From assembly GCF_009728465.1 (NCBI RefSeq), contig NZ_WOCD01000001.1, forward strand, positions 310,001 through 374,000: DNA of 64,000 nt, in the 5' to 3' direction. A program made the position numbers and the translations under genes. Source of the stretch: Psychrosphaera haliotis (GTDB taxonomy: Bacteria; Pseudomonadota; Gammaproteobacteria; Enterobacterales; Alteromonadaceae). Shown piece after piece: positions 38,008 to 46,658 of this stretch (the first letter of the stretch is position 1; each line of letters opens with the position of its first letter). A model generated the notes under the pieces. The model saw only the letters and a program-made list of their open reading frames with translations. It was not told the DNA's origin and ran no database searches.

Positions 38008-39840
38008 TTAAAACCCAAAACCTTTCAACTTATCCTTCAGCTTGTCTTTTAGTTTATCTTTAGCTTTGTTTTTCAACTCAGACTTTTTCTCGTCTAAAAA
38101 CTTATCCAGTTGCTCTTGTCCATACTTCTGTAAATCAGACTCAGCAGCTTCGTACTGTGCTTTGACTTCGTTAAACTTTTGGAGATCTTTTGCGTTTAAG
38201 TTCAACTCTGCCTGTAACTTATCCTTTAGTTTGCCTTTTGTTTCATCTTGTAAGTCACTCCATCGATCTGAAACTTGCTCTTTAAATGCTGTATTCAATT
38301 GGTTATCTAAATCTGATTTAATTGATATATTTGGCGATGTAACTTCACCGTCTAGATTCACATTAAGATTAAACTCAGATACTTTGGTTAAAGTATCTAA
38401 AGTCAGTTGAGCAAGCTTTGTTGATGCTTCGCCCACTAAGTTAACGTTTTTAAATGAAACGGTGTTCTGACTTTCTAGCTGCTGGTTAACTTGATAACGA
38501 CCATTACCCGACAGAATGGCGTTTTGCATTGTTACTATTAGATCACTGCTATCCGTTAGAGATTTGCTATCAACATTAATTCCACTTGCAGACCAGTCGC
38601 CGTCAGTGGAGATATCACCAACCGTATCAACAAAGTACTTACCTGATAACGTTAAGCTCTCACCTTTAATTTCAGAGTCTAAATTTACACTGTATTGACT
38701 TGGTTTGTTGCGAACATAGTTTTCTACATTTATTTCTTCGCCAGTAACTTTAAATTTTTGTTGGTTAGGTGCAACAACATTTATCAGCAACTGTTTAATA
38801 ACCCACGTTGGCCATTTATCTTCCAGTTCAAACTCAATGTCTCTGCCAGTTTCAAGCTTATCGGCTGACAGCTTGTCTTGTGCTTTAACTTCTTTGTTGG
38901 CATCAATGAATGGTTTTACTGTTTGATATAACTCTTCCGCCTTGACGATATAACCTGTTACTTCATCGCCAAATATTAGTTTTGAAATGGCAACAGCATT
39001 CGGATCATCAATAGGCAATTTAGACTTAATATTTTGCCAATCTTGATCTGGCGCGGCCTTTAATTCTTTATAAGCAGTATCAACCTTTTCTTTACTCTCT
39101 TTGTATTGAGACTTTAACTCTGAAATCGCGGCTTTGTCTTTTTTAAGATCCGCTTTTAAAACGTTGATTTTTTTCTTTAATGTTTCTAAGTCTTCAAGCG
39201 ATTTTACTTTTGTATTCTCTATCTCTTTCCACTGCGCCTCATATTTTTTAAGCGCATCTTTACTAGGCAATGCATCAACTTTTGCTTTTAACTGCTCGTT
39301 TTCAGTATTCCATGTTTGTTTTAGCGCTTTTGCTTTTTTCTCAGTGATTAAATCTGCTTTAGCTAGCAACTCTTCGGCACTAGGAACTTCGATCCCGCCA
39401 CCTAACTCAGAGTCACCCGTTTCCAGTCCTACTTCATTTTCGTCGTCTGACTCTATTGCTTCGCCTTTTTCCGCGCGCTGTGTATTGAACATTAAGTTAT
39501 CAACGGTCAACTGTTCAATGAGCACGTTGCCTATTAGCAATTCCCACAAGTTAACACTCGCCGCGGCTTGATTAAATTCAAATAAATTTTCGCTTAACTT
39601 ATCAGGGTTTGTTTGCTTTAAGCCGTTAATCGCAAGGCCAAATGGCTGCCAATTAATATCAACGGAATCAATATTCGTTTCTGCTCCAAAAGCTTGCTCC
39701 ATGCCAGTAGAAATAAGGCTCTTAGCAAATGGTGCTGCTAAAAAATATCCAGCTGCGGTAATCACTCCGACTGAGATTGCTAATGTTGCTATACCACCAA
39801 CACGAATTGGCCCTGGCTGTTTCTTGTTTTCAGTTTCCAT
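38008..39840 (-). CDS. TIGR03545-family protein (AsmA-like, coiled coil)
   Basis: The 610-residue protein has one N-terminal membrane helix (near 15-35), an AsmA-like segment (IDSVDINWQPFGLAINGLKQTNP, residues 57-79), a long coiled coil (about 165-275) and a C-terminal lysine-rich amphipathic tail (KLKDKLKDKLKGFGF). The combination with a TIGR03546-type gene directly downstream is the two-gene pair typical of TIGR03545. Function is unknown; the AsmA-like part suggests a role in lipid or envelope transport, which is inference. The TIGR03546-like gene lies just upstream in the same direction. Confidence 0.82.
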   Translation of the reverse strand: METENKKQPGPIRVGGIATLAISVGVITAAGYFLAAPFAKSLISTGMEQAFGAETNIDSVDINWQPFGLAINGLKQTNPDKLSENLFEFNQAAASVNLWELLIGNVLIEQLTVDNLMFNTQRAEKGEAIESDDENEVGLETGDSELGGGIEVPSAEELLAKADLITEKKAKALKQTWNTENEQLKAKVDALPSKDALKKYEAQWKEIENTKVKSLEDLETLKKKINVLKADLKKDKAAISELKSQYKESKEKVDTAYKELKAAPDQDWQNIKSKLPIDDPNAVAISKLIFGDEVTGYIVKAEELYQTVKPFIDANKEVKAQDKLSADKLETGRDIEFELEDKWPTWVIKQLLINVVAPNQQKFKVTGEEINVENYVRNKPSQYSVNLDSEIKGESLTLSGKYFVDTVGDISTDGDWSASGINVDSKSLTDSSDLIVTMQNAILSGNGRYQVNQQLESQNTVSFKNVNLVGEASTKLAQLTLDTLTKVSEFNLNVNLDGEVTSPNISIKSDLDNQLNTAFKEQVSDRWSDLQDETKGKLKDKLQAELNLNAKDLQKFNEVKAQYEAAESDLQKYGQEQLDKFLDEKKSELKNKAKDKLKDKLKDKLKGFGF

Positions 39841-39855
39841 ATTCAGTAGTCCTTC

Positions 39856-40362
39856 TTAGCTTTGTGTTGCAGCGTAAATACGATAAAACTTAGATGCTTT
39901 AAGCGTTTGTACTACTTTAAACTTGTTCGCAAATCCCATTAATGAGATGCGGTATTTATTCACAATAATTATGCTTATAAAATAAACAGGCACAAAGGCA
40001 GCAACAGAAAATATCAAATCTCCCATTTCAACCGTGTTGTTTAATTCATCTAGCCTAAACCAGTATGTCTGGTACAAATCTGTTAACAAGCTTTGTAAAC
40101 CTTCCGTGGTTAGAACAGCCTCACCTATTAAATGAGTTAGGAAAGAAAACAATTTCCCAAAAACGGCAAATACCGCAGTAAAAGCTAAGAATATTGTTAA
40201 ATTACAACGCACCACAAACAATAATAAAATCACTAATAAACCAATGCTACTTACAACGCCGTTAAAACCAACAAGCAATGCTAACGCAATTGCCAGCGCT
40301 ATTTGACTCGGTTTCGTATCGGAATTAAGAACACTTAATAATTTTGCTAATAGACTAATCAC
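39856..40362 (-). CDS. TIGR03546-family membrane protein
   Basis: A 168-residue protein if started at GTG 40362, which has AAGGAG five bases upstream and gives the family-type N terminus VISLLAKLLSVLNSDTKPSQIA. An ATG at 40395 would overlap the previous gene. Three to four membrane helices are visible (near 24-60, 62-80 and 125-145). It pairs with TIGR03545 15 bp downstream. Function is unknown. Confidence 0.8.
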   Translation of the reverse strand: MISLLAKLLSVLNSDTKPSQIALAIALALLVGFNGVVSSIGLLVILLLFVVRCNLTIFLAFTAVFAVFGKLFSFLTHLIGEAVLTTEGLQSLLTDLYQTYWFRLDELNNTVEMGDLIFSVAAFVPVYFISIIIVNKYRISLMGFANKFKVVQTLKASKFYRIYAATQS

Positions 40363-40375
40363 ATCAACTCCTTGT

Positions 40376-41441
40376 TTATTCTGACAACTCTTCAAATTCA
40401 GATTTTAATTTTTGCTCATCAACATTGCCAAGCAACAAGCCAAGCCACTTACTATCTTCATTCGCTTCTAAGGCTATTTTAACAATCATAGTTAAAGGTA
40501 CCGACAATAACATCCCAACCGTGCCTAATAACCATCCCCAAAATATTAACGACAAGAATACAACTAACGTTGATAAGCCTAATCCTCTGCCCATAAACTT
40601 AGGCTCTACAATATTTCCCATTATCGTATTTATGCCTACATACCCAAGCGCTACCAAACCTGCAACTGCTGGGCTTTGTACTACTATCGCCAATAATACG
40701 GCTGGCACAGCAGCGATGATAGAACCAATGTTAGGAATAAAGTTAAATAGAAAAGCCAACACAGCCCAAAGTAGAAACGTAGTCTACATCGAGTACCCAC
40801 AACAAAATTGCAACCAGTGCAGCGGTGCCTAAACTCACTAAGGATTTAATCGCTAAGTAGCTGTTTACAGACTCTAAAAATCTATCAATATGGTGAAGCT
40901 TCATTTTTGGATCGTGCAAAGCAATATGGATTTTTTTGTTCACGTCTGGCGCTTCAAACAACATAAACACAACCGTTAAAACAATTAAGAATAAGTTGGC
41001 CATTACGCCACCAAAACCACTTAACAAATTTCCAACCATTTGCATGGCAACGCCAGGGTTAAAGTATTCCGTTAACTGAGACTTATCTACTTCAATATTA
41101 AACAAAGCCAACTGGCTTACTAACCAATGTAATTCGCCAGCTAGTTTTTCTTGGTATTCTGGTAAGGACTTTGAAAAGTCATTAAATGATTGTCCTACAA
41201 CACCCGCTAAGCTCATACCAACGATGAGTAATAACGACAGTACGATGAGCACAGCCACAACTCTAGGGACTCTTAGAGAGACTAATTTGGCGACCAGTGG
41301 ATTTGTAATAATTGCGATAAAAATGGACAGTAAAAAAGGTACCAAAATTGTGCTAGAGGCTTTTATACCCGCTAATAAAATGACAAGACACGCCATAATA
41401 AACAAAAACTTGGTAGCAAAATTGACTTCTAGCTTGGGCAT
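40376..41441 (-). pseudogene. AI-2E family transporter (PerM-like), one frameshift
   Basis: About 355 residues when joined: the 5' frame (from ATG 41441, AAGGA upstream) carries helices and the periplasmic region up to LLWVLDVDY, and the 3' frame has [20 protein letters not shown], the hallmark of the AI-2E/PerM family, then [16 protein letters not shown]. The frames must meet near 40773-40780 (in CGTTTCTAC on the minus strand). One extra base or two missing bases would explain it. Family members export or transport diverse small molecules or Na+; the substrate is unknown. The next gene (TIGR03546) begins 13 bp downstream. Confidence 0.85.
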
Positions 41442-41550
41442 CACTCATCCTTAAATTCTTTTTCGTAATTTGTGACCGTTTTTCAGCTAAATACCGTAAA
41501 AGAACTATGATTAATTAACAAGTTAAATCCCACTTAAACGGCTTTTTATT

Positions 41551-42456
41551 ATGAATTATTTTATAACAGGCGGTACCGGCTTGATTGGTCGAGCATTTAT
41601 TGAGCAACATCACATAACTAATGCGAATGCTCAGTTTACGGTACTAACTCGAGATAAAGCCCAAGCTCAAAAAAAGCTCCCGTCTTATGTACTAATTGTT
41701 AGTGATTTATCAGAAGTTAATTTTAAAGACTTTGACGTTGTATTGAATTTGGCTGGTGAGCCTATTGTATCAAAACGCTGGTCTGACAAACAAAAAGAGC
41801 GTTTATGCAAAAGTAGGTGGACGTTGACGGATCAAGTCGTTAACAAAATTAGCAAAGAATGCTCTGACGATCGCCCTATCCGATTAATTAGTGGCAGTGC
41901 TGTTGGCATTTACGGACGACAAGGTTCAACGGTAATAATTGAGCAATTCACAAACCATTTCCCAGAATTTAGCCATAAACTTTGCCATCAATGGGAAGAT
42001 ATTGCACTTCACGCCAAACATGCAAATGTTGCCGTGATCAGAACTGGCATAGTATTGAGTAATAAAGGTGGCGCATTAGATAAAATGCTATTGCCATTTA
42101 AATTAGGGCTTGGTGGACGAATTGCCACTGGACGTCAATTTATGCCTTGGATTCATATTGACGATATGGTGAGTGCTATAGAATATTTAGTTGAACATCC
42201 TGTACTTACTGGACCTTTTAACTTTACGGCACCTAACCCCGTAACAAACGCAGAGTTTAGTAAAACATTGGCTTCTGAGCTTGGTCGCCCTTGCCTGTTT
42301 CCAGTTCCTGAGTTTGTTTTAAGACTCGCTATGGGTGAAATGGCTGATTTGGTTTTATATGGTCAAAAAGCAGTACCACAAGAATTATTAGACTCCGGCT
42401 ATACCTTCAAATTTGAGACATTGTCGCCTGCGTTACATGACGTTATAAAAGGTTAA
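41551..42456 (+). CDS. yfcH: TIGR01777 family NAD-dependent epimerase-like protein (YfcH)
   Basis: The 301-residue extended SDR has YFITGGTGLIGRAFIEQH at the N terminus, NLAGEPIVSKRWSDKQK near residue 70, SGSAVGIYGRQG, PWIHIDDM and a C-terminal FNFTAPNPVTNAEF, all typical of TIGR01777/YfcH. No catalytic role has been shown. It is the first of four plus-strand oxidoreductase-type genes interrupted by repeats. Confidence 0.93.
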   Translation: MNYFITGGTGLIGRAFIEQHHITNANAQFTVLTRDKAQAQKKLPSYVLIVSDLSEVNFKDFDVVLNLAGEPIVSKRWSDKQKERLCKSRWTLTDQVVNKISKECSDDRPIRLISGSAVGIYGRQGSTVIIEQFTNHFPEFSHKLCHQWEDIALHAKHANVAVIRTGIVLSNKGGALDKMLLPFKLGLGGRIATGRQFMPWIHIDDMVSAIEYLVEHPVLTGPFNFTAPNPVTNAEFSKTLASELGRPCLFPVPEFVLRLAMGEMADLVLYGQKAVPQELLDSGYTFKFETLSPALHDVIKG

Positions 42457-42461
42457 CGCGC

Positions 42462-42713
42462 TAGTTTTTTAGTTTTTTAGTTTTTTAGTTTTTAGTTTTT
42501 AGTTTTTAGTTTTTAGTTTTTAGTTTTTTAGTTTTTAGTTTTTTAGTTTTTTAGTTTTTAGTTTTTAGTTTTTAGTTTTTAGTTTTTAGTTTTTAGTTTT
42601 TAGTTTTTAGTTTTTAGTTTTTAGTTTTTAGTTTTTAGTTTTTAGTTTTTAGTTTTTAGTTTTTAGTTTTTAGTTTTTAGTTTTTAGTTTTTAGTTTTTA
42701 GTTTTTAGTTTTT
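42462..42713. repeat. Microsatellite array (TTTTTAG)n, about 35 copies
   Basis: A 252-bp block of TAGTTTTT units, mostly 7 bp with several 8-bp variants (six T) at the left end and near 42525-42552. It starts 6 bp after the yfcH stop and ends 24 bp before the DCC gene, replacing most of the intergenic gap. The purity of the right-hand units suggests replication slippage. Confidence 0.97.
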
Positions 42714-42736
42714 GGAAAATATAAAGGCAGTTTGTT

Positions 42737-43147
42737 ATGACTCAAACATCTCATGATCTTATTTTGTTTTACGATGGCTGTTGCCCATTATGTGTTGCTG
42801 AAATGAAAAAGTTGGCCAACGCCGATACTAACGATGCTATTGAATTTATTAATATTCAGAACAGCGTTGATATGAGTGAATACCCTAATGTTGATCCTGA
42901 CTATGCAAACCGAATCCTACACGCTATCGATAACAACGGGACATTACTTCTTGGCCTTGATGTTACCTACAAAGCTTGGGACACAGTTGGCAAAGGCTGG
43001 TTGTTTAAACCTTTAACTTGGTCTTGGGTTCGATTTTTCGCTGACCCTGTTTACTTGTGGTTTGCAAAAAATAGATACTCAATTTCTGCATTCTTTACCG
43101 GAAAGGCTCGGTGTGAGTCATGCCAAGTAGGTCGCCTCAAGGACTAG
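42737..43147 (+). CDS. DCC-family thiol-disulfide oxidoreductase-like protein (DUF393)
   Basis: A 136-residue protein with FYDGCCPLC near residue 11, which gives the DUF393/DCC name, then MKKLANAD and a C-terminal PVYLWFAKNRY. The CxxC-like DGCCPLC suggests thioredoxin-type chemistry but activity is unproven. AAAGGC precedes the ATG. The stop is 5 bp from the following SDR start, so the two are co-transcribed. Confidence 0.9.
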   Translation: MTQTSHDLILFYDGCCPLCVAEMKKLANADTNDAIEFINIQNSVDMSEYPNVDPDYANRILHAIDNNGTLLLGLDVTYKAWDTVGKGWLFKPLTWSWVRFFADPVYLWFAKNRYSISAFFTGKARCESCQVGRLKD

Positions 43148-43152
43148 TTTAC

Positions 43153-43881
43153 ATGTCAGACAATACCAAAACATTTTTAATCTTTGGCGCCTCTAGCGCT
43201 ATCGCCAAGGCCGTTGTTGAACAACTAAGCGTTAATCCAAATCATCAGGTTATTACCTTTAGTCGTACTCAATTAGACTGGAATAAGCCGAATATCACAC
43301 ATAACTCAGTAAGTAATTATGAGCAGGCGACACTTGATTCAGTTATTCAATCTCTAGACATTAACCAAATAAACTTAACGGGCTTGTATATTTTTAATGG
43401 GATTTTACACAGCCAACAATTTCGCCCTGAAAAAGCCTTGAGCCAACTTGACCCGCTCATATTCGAAAAGGTAATCAAAGCAAATACCACGACTCCAATA
43501 CTAATCATTCAATCTATTTTAAAAGCTATTACTAAAGATCAGTCTTTTAAAGTAGCGGCTTTGTCTGCTCGCATAGGTAGTCTCACTGATAACGGACTTG
43601 GTGGATGGCATAGTTACCGCGCTAGTAAAGCTGCACTTAACATGTTGCTCAAAAACATCACCATTGAATGCGCGCGAAGTTATAAAGGTCTTAAATTTAT
43701 AAGTTACCACCCAGGCACAACCGACAGCCCACTATCAAAGCCATTCCAAGCCAATGTGCCGTCGGAACAACTTTTTTCCTCAGAGCAATCAGCAAAGTAT
43801 TTTTTAACTGTGGTTGAAAACCAAAGGTTTGACCAAGAGTTAAGTTATGTTGATTGGCAAGGTAAAACCATCAGTTGGTAA
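43153..43881 (+). CDS. Short-chain dehydrogenase/reductase
   Basis: The 242-residue SDR starts at 43153 (AAGGA upstream). It has a modified cofactor motif GASSAIAKAV, the catalytic pair YRASK (Tyr and Lys), the preceding Ser in ALSARIGS, and the later YHPGTTDSPLSKPF. Classical SDRs use NAD(P)H on carbonyls; the substrate is unknown. The stop codon TAA is the first three bases of a heptamer array. Confidence 0.9.
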   Translation: MSDNTKTFLIFGASSAIAKAVVEQLSVNPNHQVITFSRTQLDWNKPNITHNSVSNYEQATLDSVIQSLDINQINLTGLYIFNGILHSQQFRPEKALSQLDPLIFEKVIKANTTTPILIIQSILKAITKDQSFKVAALSARIGSLTDNGLGGWHSYRASKAALNMLLKNITIECARSYKGLKFISYHPGTTDSPLSKPFQANVPSEQLFSSEQSAKYFLTVVENQRFDQELSYVDWQGKTISW

Positions 43882-43976
43882 TTTGTAATTTGTAATTTGT
43901 AATTTGTAATTTGTAATTTGTAATTTGTAATTTGTAATTTGTAATTTGTAATTTGTAATTTGTAATTTGTAATTTG
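43879..43976. repeat. Microsatellite array (TAATTTG)14
   Basis: Fourteen perfect copies of a 7-bp unit (98 bp). The first unit supplies the SDR stop codon, so slippage cannot extend that protein. The array ends 60 bp before the next gene. Confidence 0.98.
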
Positions 43977-44036
43977 TAGAAGTGTTCCATTTATTTTGGG
44001 TAATGACATTTTAATAATGAAAACAATGAGGTTTAA

Positions 44037-45068
44037 ATGAAACTAGCAATTGTTGGAGCTGGATTAACTGGCGCAGTCATAGCTGACGAATTGTCTTCGA
44101 AAGGATACGACATTACCGTGATTGAAAAGTCTCGAGGTCGAGGCGGACGAATGAACACTAAGCGTTTGTCTTGGGGCAACTGTGATATGGGTGCTCAATA
44201 CTTTACCGCCCGGGATCCTCGCTTCGTCAGTGCTGTTGAAAAGTGGGAAATGAAAGGCTTAGTTTCGCCTTGGACCCTTGAGCCTCAGCTTTTAAGAGAA
44301 AAGACGCTCGCTACTTCGCCCGATGCAGAATTACGTTATGTTGCAACACCTGAAATGAACAGCATTGCCAAACAGCTTTTAAAGGACAAAAAAGTCGAAC
44401 TAAACACCAAGATTAACCACATTACATTTGATGACGGAAAGTGGCTCTTATGGCGAGATAATATGGAATTAGTTGGTGTTTTTGACTGGCTCATCTCAAC
44501 TATTCCAGCTGAACAAGCGCGAGAGCTATTTAATGACCTTCCTGATATTAGTAAACAAATCCCAACTGACGTGCATGATCCTTGCTGGGCCGTAACTTTA
44601 GCAACAAAAGGCAGCGTTGACCCCGTATTACAAGGCGTGTTTAGTAAAGAAAAAGTGTCTTGGTTAGCAAAACAAAGCCACAAACCAGCTCGTGAAATAA
44701 CAGCGAATCAGAAGTCACAGCAAATCGAAGACATTTGGAACATCCATTTTTCTGCCGAATTTACAAAGCAACACATTGGAGAAAATGCCAATGTAATAAC
44801 GCAGGAAGCATTAAATTGGTTGAACGAACTTATCGCAAATAACAATCTAGGTGAGCCCGTTACATTGATTGATAGTTATGTGCACTATTGGCGATACGCT
44901 CGACCAACGGAAAGTTATCTTGAAAAGTATAAAGCAGATAACAGCAATGTGATTTTTAATGATAAAGAGCAATTTGCGATCATTGGTGATTGGGCAAAAG
45001 GTGGTCGTGTTGAAGGTGCATATTTGAGTGCCATTGAGTGCGCCGAGAAGATGCACAACTTAGATTGA
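44037..45068 (+). CDS. NAD(P)/FAD-dependent oxidoreductase (renalase-like)
   Basis: The 343-residue flavoprotein has IVGAGLTGAVIADELSSKG at the N terminus, then EKSRGRGGRMNTKR, MGAQYFTARD, and near the C terminus FAIIGDWAKGGRVEGAYLSA, a second FAD motif. This is the renalase/amine-oxidase-like group (COG3380). The GAGG ribosome site precedes the start. Similar gene sets (yfcH, SDR, flavoprotein) occur with photolyase clusters in related genera, but no photolyase is seen here. Confidence 0.9.
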   Translation: MKLAIVGAGLTGAVIADELSSKGYDITVIEKSRGRGGRMNTKRLSWGNCDMGAQYFTARDPRFVSAVEKWEMKGLVSPWTLEPQLLREKTLATSPDAELRYVATPEMNSIAKQLLKDKKVELNTKINHITFDDGKWLLWRDNMELVGVFDWLISTIPAEQARELFNDLPDISKQIPTDVHDPCWAVTLATKGSVDPVLQGVFSKEKVSWLAKQSHKPAREITANQKSQQIEDIWNIHFSAEFTKQHIGENANVITQEALNWLNELIANNNLGEPVTLIDSYVHYWRYARPTESYLEKYKADNSNVIFNDKEQFAIIGDWAKGGRVEGAYLSAIECAEKMHNLD

Positions 45069-45074
45069 GCCCTG

Positions 45075-45410
45075 CTCAAATTCATCCACTCTTGAGCTTG
45101 AACCCAACTCAGTTACTTTCCACTTCGGACGCTCAAGTTCGTCTACTCTTGAGCTTGAACCCAACTCAATTACTTCCCACTTCGGACGCTCAAGTTTATC
45201 TACTCTTAAGCTTGAACCCAACTCAGTTACTTTCCACTTCGGGCGCTCAAGTTTATCCACTCTTAAGCTTGAACCCAACTCAATTACTTCCCACTTCGGG
45301 CGCTCAAGTTCATCCATGAAGCGCTTCGCCAAGGCATCCCTGCCTTGGAAACCTCGTTTGGAAAGTAATTGAGCAGTGTTTGGGTTTAGCGTGTGCAGAG
45401 AATTCATGGC
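45075..45410. repeat. Composite palindromic element, locus 1: amplified hairpin A
   Basis: A 57-bp unit (containing CTCAAG...CTTGAG and AACCCAACTCA(G/A)TTACTT) is repeated about four times from about 45075 to 45320. It is followed by the core GAAGCGCTTC and CAAGGCATCC..GCCTTG hairpin and the right arm GGAAAGTAATTGAGCAG at about 45360. Because 57 is a multiple of three, long open frames appear on both strands but are judged spurious. Confidence 0.85.
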
Positions 45411-45441
45411 CAGTTTAGGCGAGAGTGCCTAGCGTGCTGAT

Positions 45442-45843
45442 GATTGATTATCAACGAGGCGTTCGATTCAGGGATGAATCGTCGAGGCTACATGGAAGTA
45501 TTCATGCCGTCCTTGTTGGATAACAATCACAACTGAGCATTACCAGTATCGAAGTAATTGAGCAGAGTTTTGGTTTAACGTGTGCAGTGAATTCATGGCC
45601 AGTTTAGGCGAGAGTGCCTAACGTGCTGATGATTGATTATCAACGAGGCGTTCGATTCAAGGATGAATCGTCGAGGCTACATGGATGTATTTATGCCGTC
45701 CTCGCTGTATAACAATCACAGCTGAGCATTGCCAGTATCGAACTAACGTGCTGCTGATTGATTATTAACGAGGCGTTCGATTCAGGGATGAATCGTCGAG
45801 GCTACATGGAAGTATTCATGCCGTCCTTGTTGGATAACAATCA
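45442..45843. repeat. Composite palindromic element, locus 1: hairpin B copies
   Basis: Three copies of an 88-89-bp unit at 45442-45530, 45631-45719 and 45756-45843. Each starts GATTGATTATCAACGAGG (with variants) and ends with an imperfect inverse such as CCTCGCTGTATAACAATC, with an internal GATTCA(G/A)GGATGAATC stem-loop and ATGCCGTCC. Between the first two is a second copy of the A right arm and linker (about 45551-45630). Confidence 0.9.
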
Positions 45844-45909
45844 CAGCTAAGCGTTACTAGTCACGAAGCGACTGATGCACTAAATGAAAAGTGAATTTTA
45901 GATACAAAA

Positions 45910-45933
45910 AAGCCCGATCAAATGATCGGGCTT
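45910..45933 (-). terminator. Rho-independent terminator of the tRNA-Ser genes
   Basis: On the minus strand AAGCCCGATCA pairs with TGATCGGGCTT and is followed by TTTTG. It lies 9 bp after the tRNA-Ser CCA end. Confidence 0.88.
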
Positions 45934-45941
45934 GGTTGATT

Positions 45942-46033
45942 TGGCGGAAAGCGAGGGATTCGAACCCCCGGAAGGTTTGACCCTTCGCCTGATTTCAAGT
46001 CAGGTGCATTCGACCGAGCTCTGCCAGCTTTCC
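45942..46033 (-). tRNA. tRNA-Ser(UGA), copy 2
   Basis: A 92-nt class II tRNA with encoded CCA. Acceptor GGAAAGC pairs with GCTTTCC; the anticodon stem CCTGA/TCAGG carries CTTGAAA (anticodon TGA). The long variable arm is GCGAAGGGTCAAACCTTCC, and the T-loop is GGTTCGAATCC. Confidence 0.96.
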
Positions 46034-46080
46034 TAAGTCGTTTGCCACAAGTTTAATTAAAAACTCATAGTTTGTATAAG

Positions 46081-46172
46081 TGGCGGAGAGGGAGGGATTC
46101 GAACCCCCGGAAGGTTTAACCCTTCGCCTGATTTCAAGTCAGGTGCATTCGACCGAACTCTGCCACCTCTCC
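46081..46172 (-). tRNA. tRNA-Ser(UGA), copy 1
   Basis: A 92-nt tRNA with encoded CCA, almost identical to the next one downstream (45942-46033). Acceptor GGAGAGG pairs with CCTCTCC, so the acceptor stem has compensatory differences from the other copy. Anticodon TGA. The pair is probably one transcript. Confidence 0.97.
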
Positions 46173-46320
46173 ACTTGATGAAGCGCATATTAGAGACCTA
46201 ACTAACTCTTGTAAAGTCAAAGTTTAAAAAAAGTTAGGTTTTCTGGTTTGTTCGGCTAATTTTAAATCAAAGTGAGGCTTTTTTAGCTGAGTTTGTTGGT
46301 TCTCGATCGAAATCAGCCAG

Positions 46321-46420
46321 TTACTTCATTACTTCATTACTTCATTACTTCATTACTTCATTACTTCATTACTTCATTACTTCATTACTTCATTACTTCA
46401 TTACTTCATTACTTCATTAC
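46321..46420. repeat. Microsatellite array (TTACTTCA)12.5
   Basis: One hundred bases of a perfect 8-bp unit, between the tRNA-Ser genes and yccA. It lies about 240 bp upstream of the yccA start. Confidence 0.98.
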
Positions 46421-46658
46421 CAAGGCAAAACTACATACATACACTTCAGAAAATCAACAATTTTTATATTTGGGGAACCTATTAAACGATATGTAGTCGA
46501 AATTAGTGTGAAATAGTGATTCAATCGTGACTTTATTTCGTATAAATATCTTGAAACTAAATTGTTTACCTATATATATTGACCAGGAATGCAATTTAAT
46601 GAAAACTACCATTAGTTTTTAAACAACGTTTTATATTATGAAACAACAGGAGTTCAAA

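Noticed and set aside
45038..45407. Open frames on both strands with 19-residue repeats (such as LERPKWKVTELG units)
   Set aside because: They arise from the 57-bp palindromic repeat, a multiple of three. At locus 2 the same repeat has a 58-bp period and no such frame, so coding is not conserved.
45442..45843. Integron attC cassette array
   Set aside because: The palindromic units lack the R and L box core sites, carry no cassette genes between them and no integrase is nearby.
46293..46496. Open frame across the octamer array
   Set aside because: It translates a pure (TTACTTCA) repeat into a low-complexity peptide with no ribosome-binding site.
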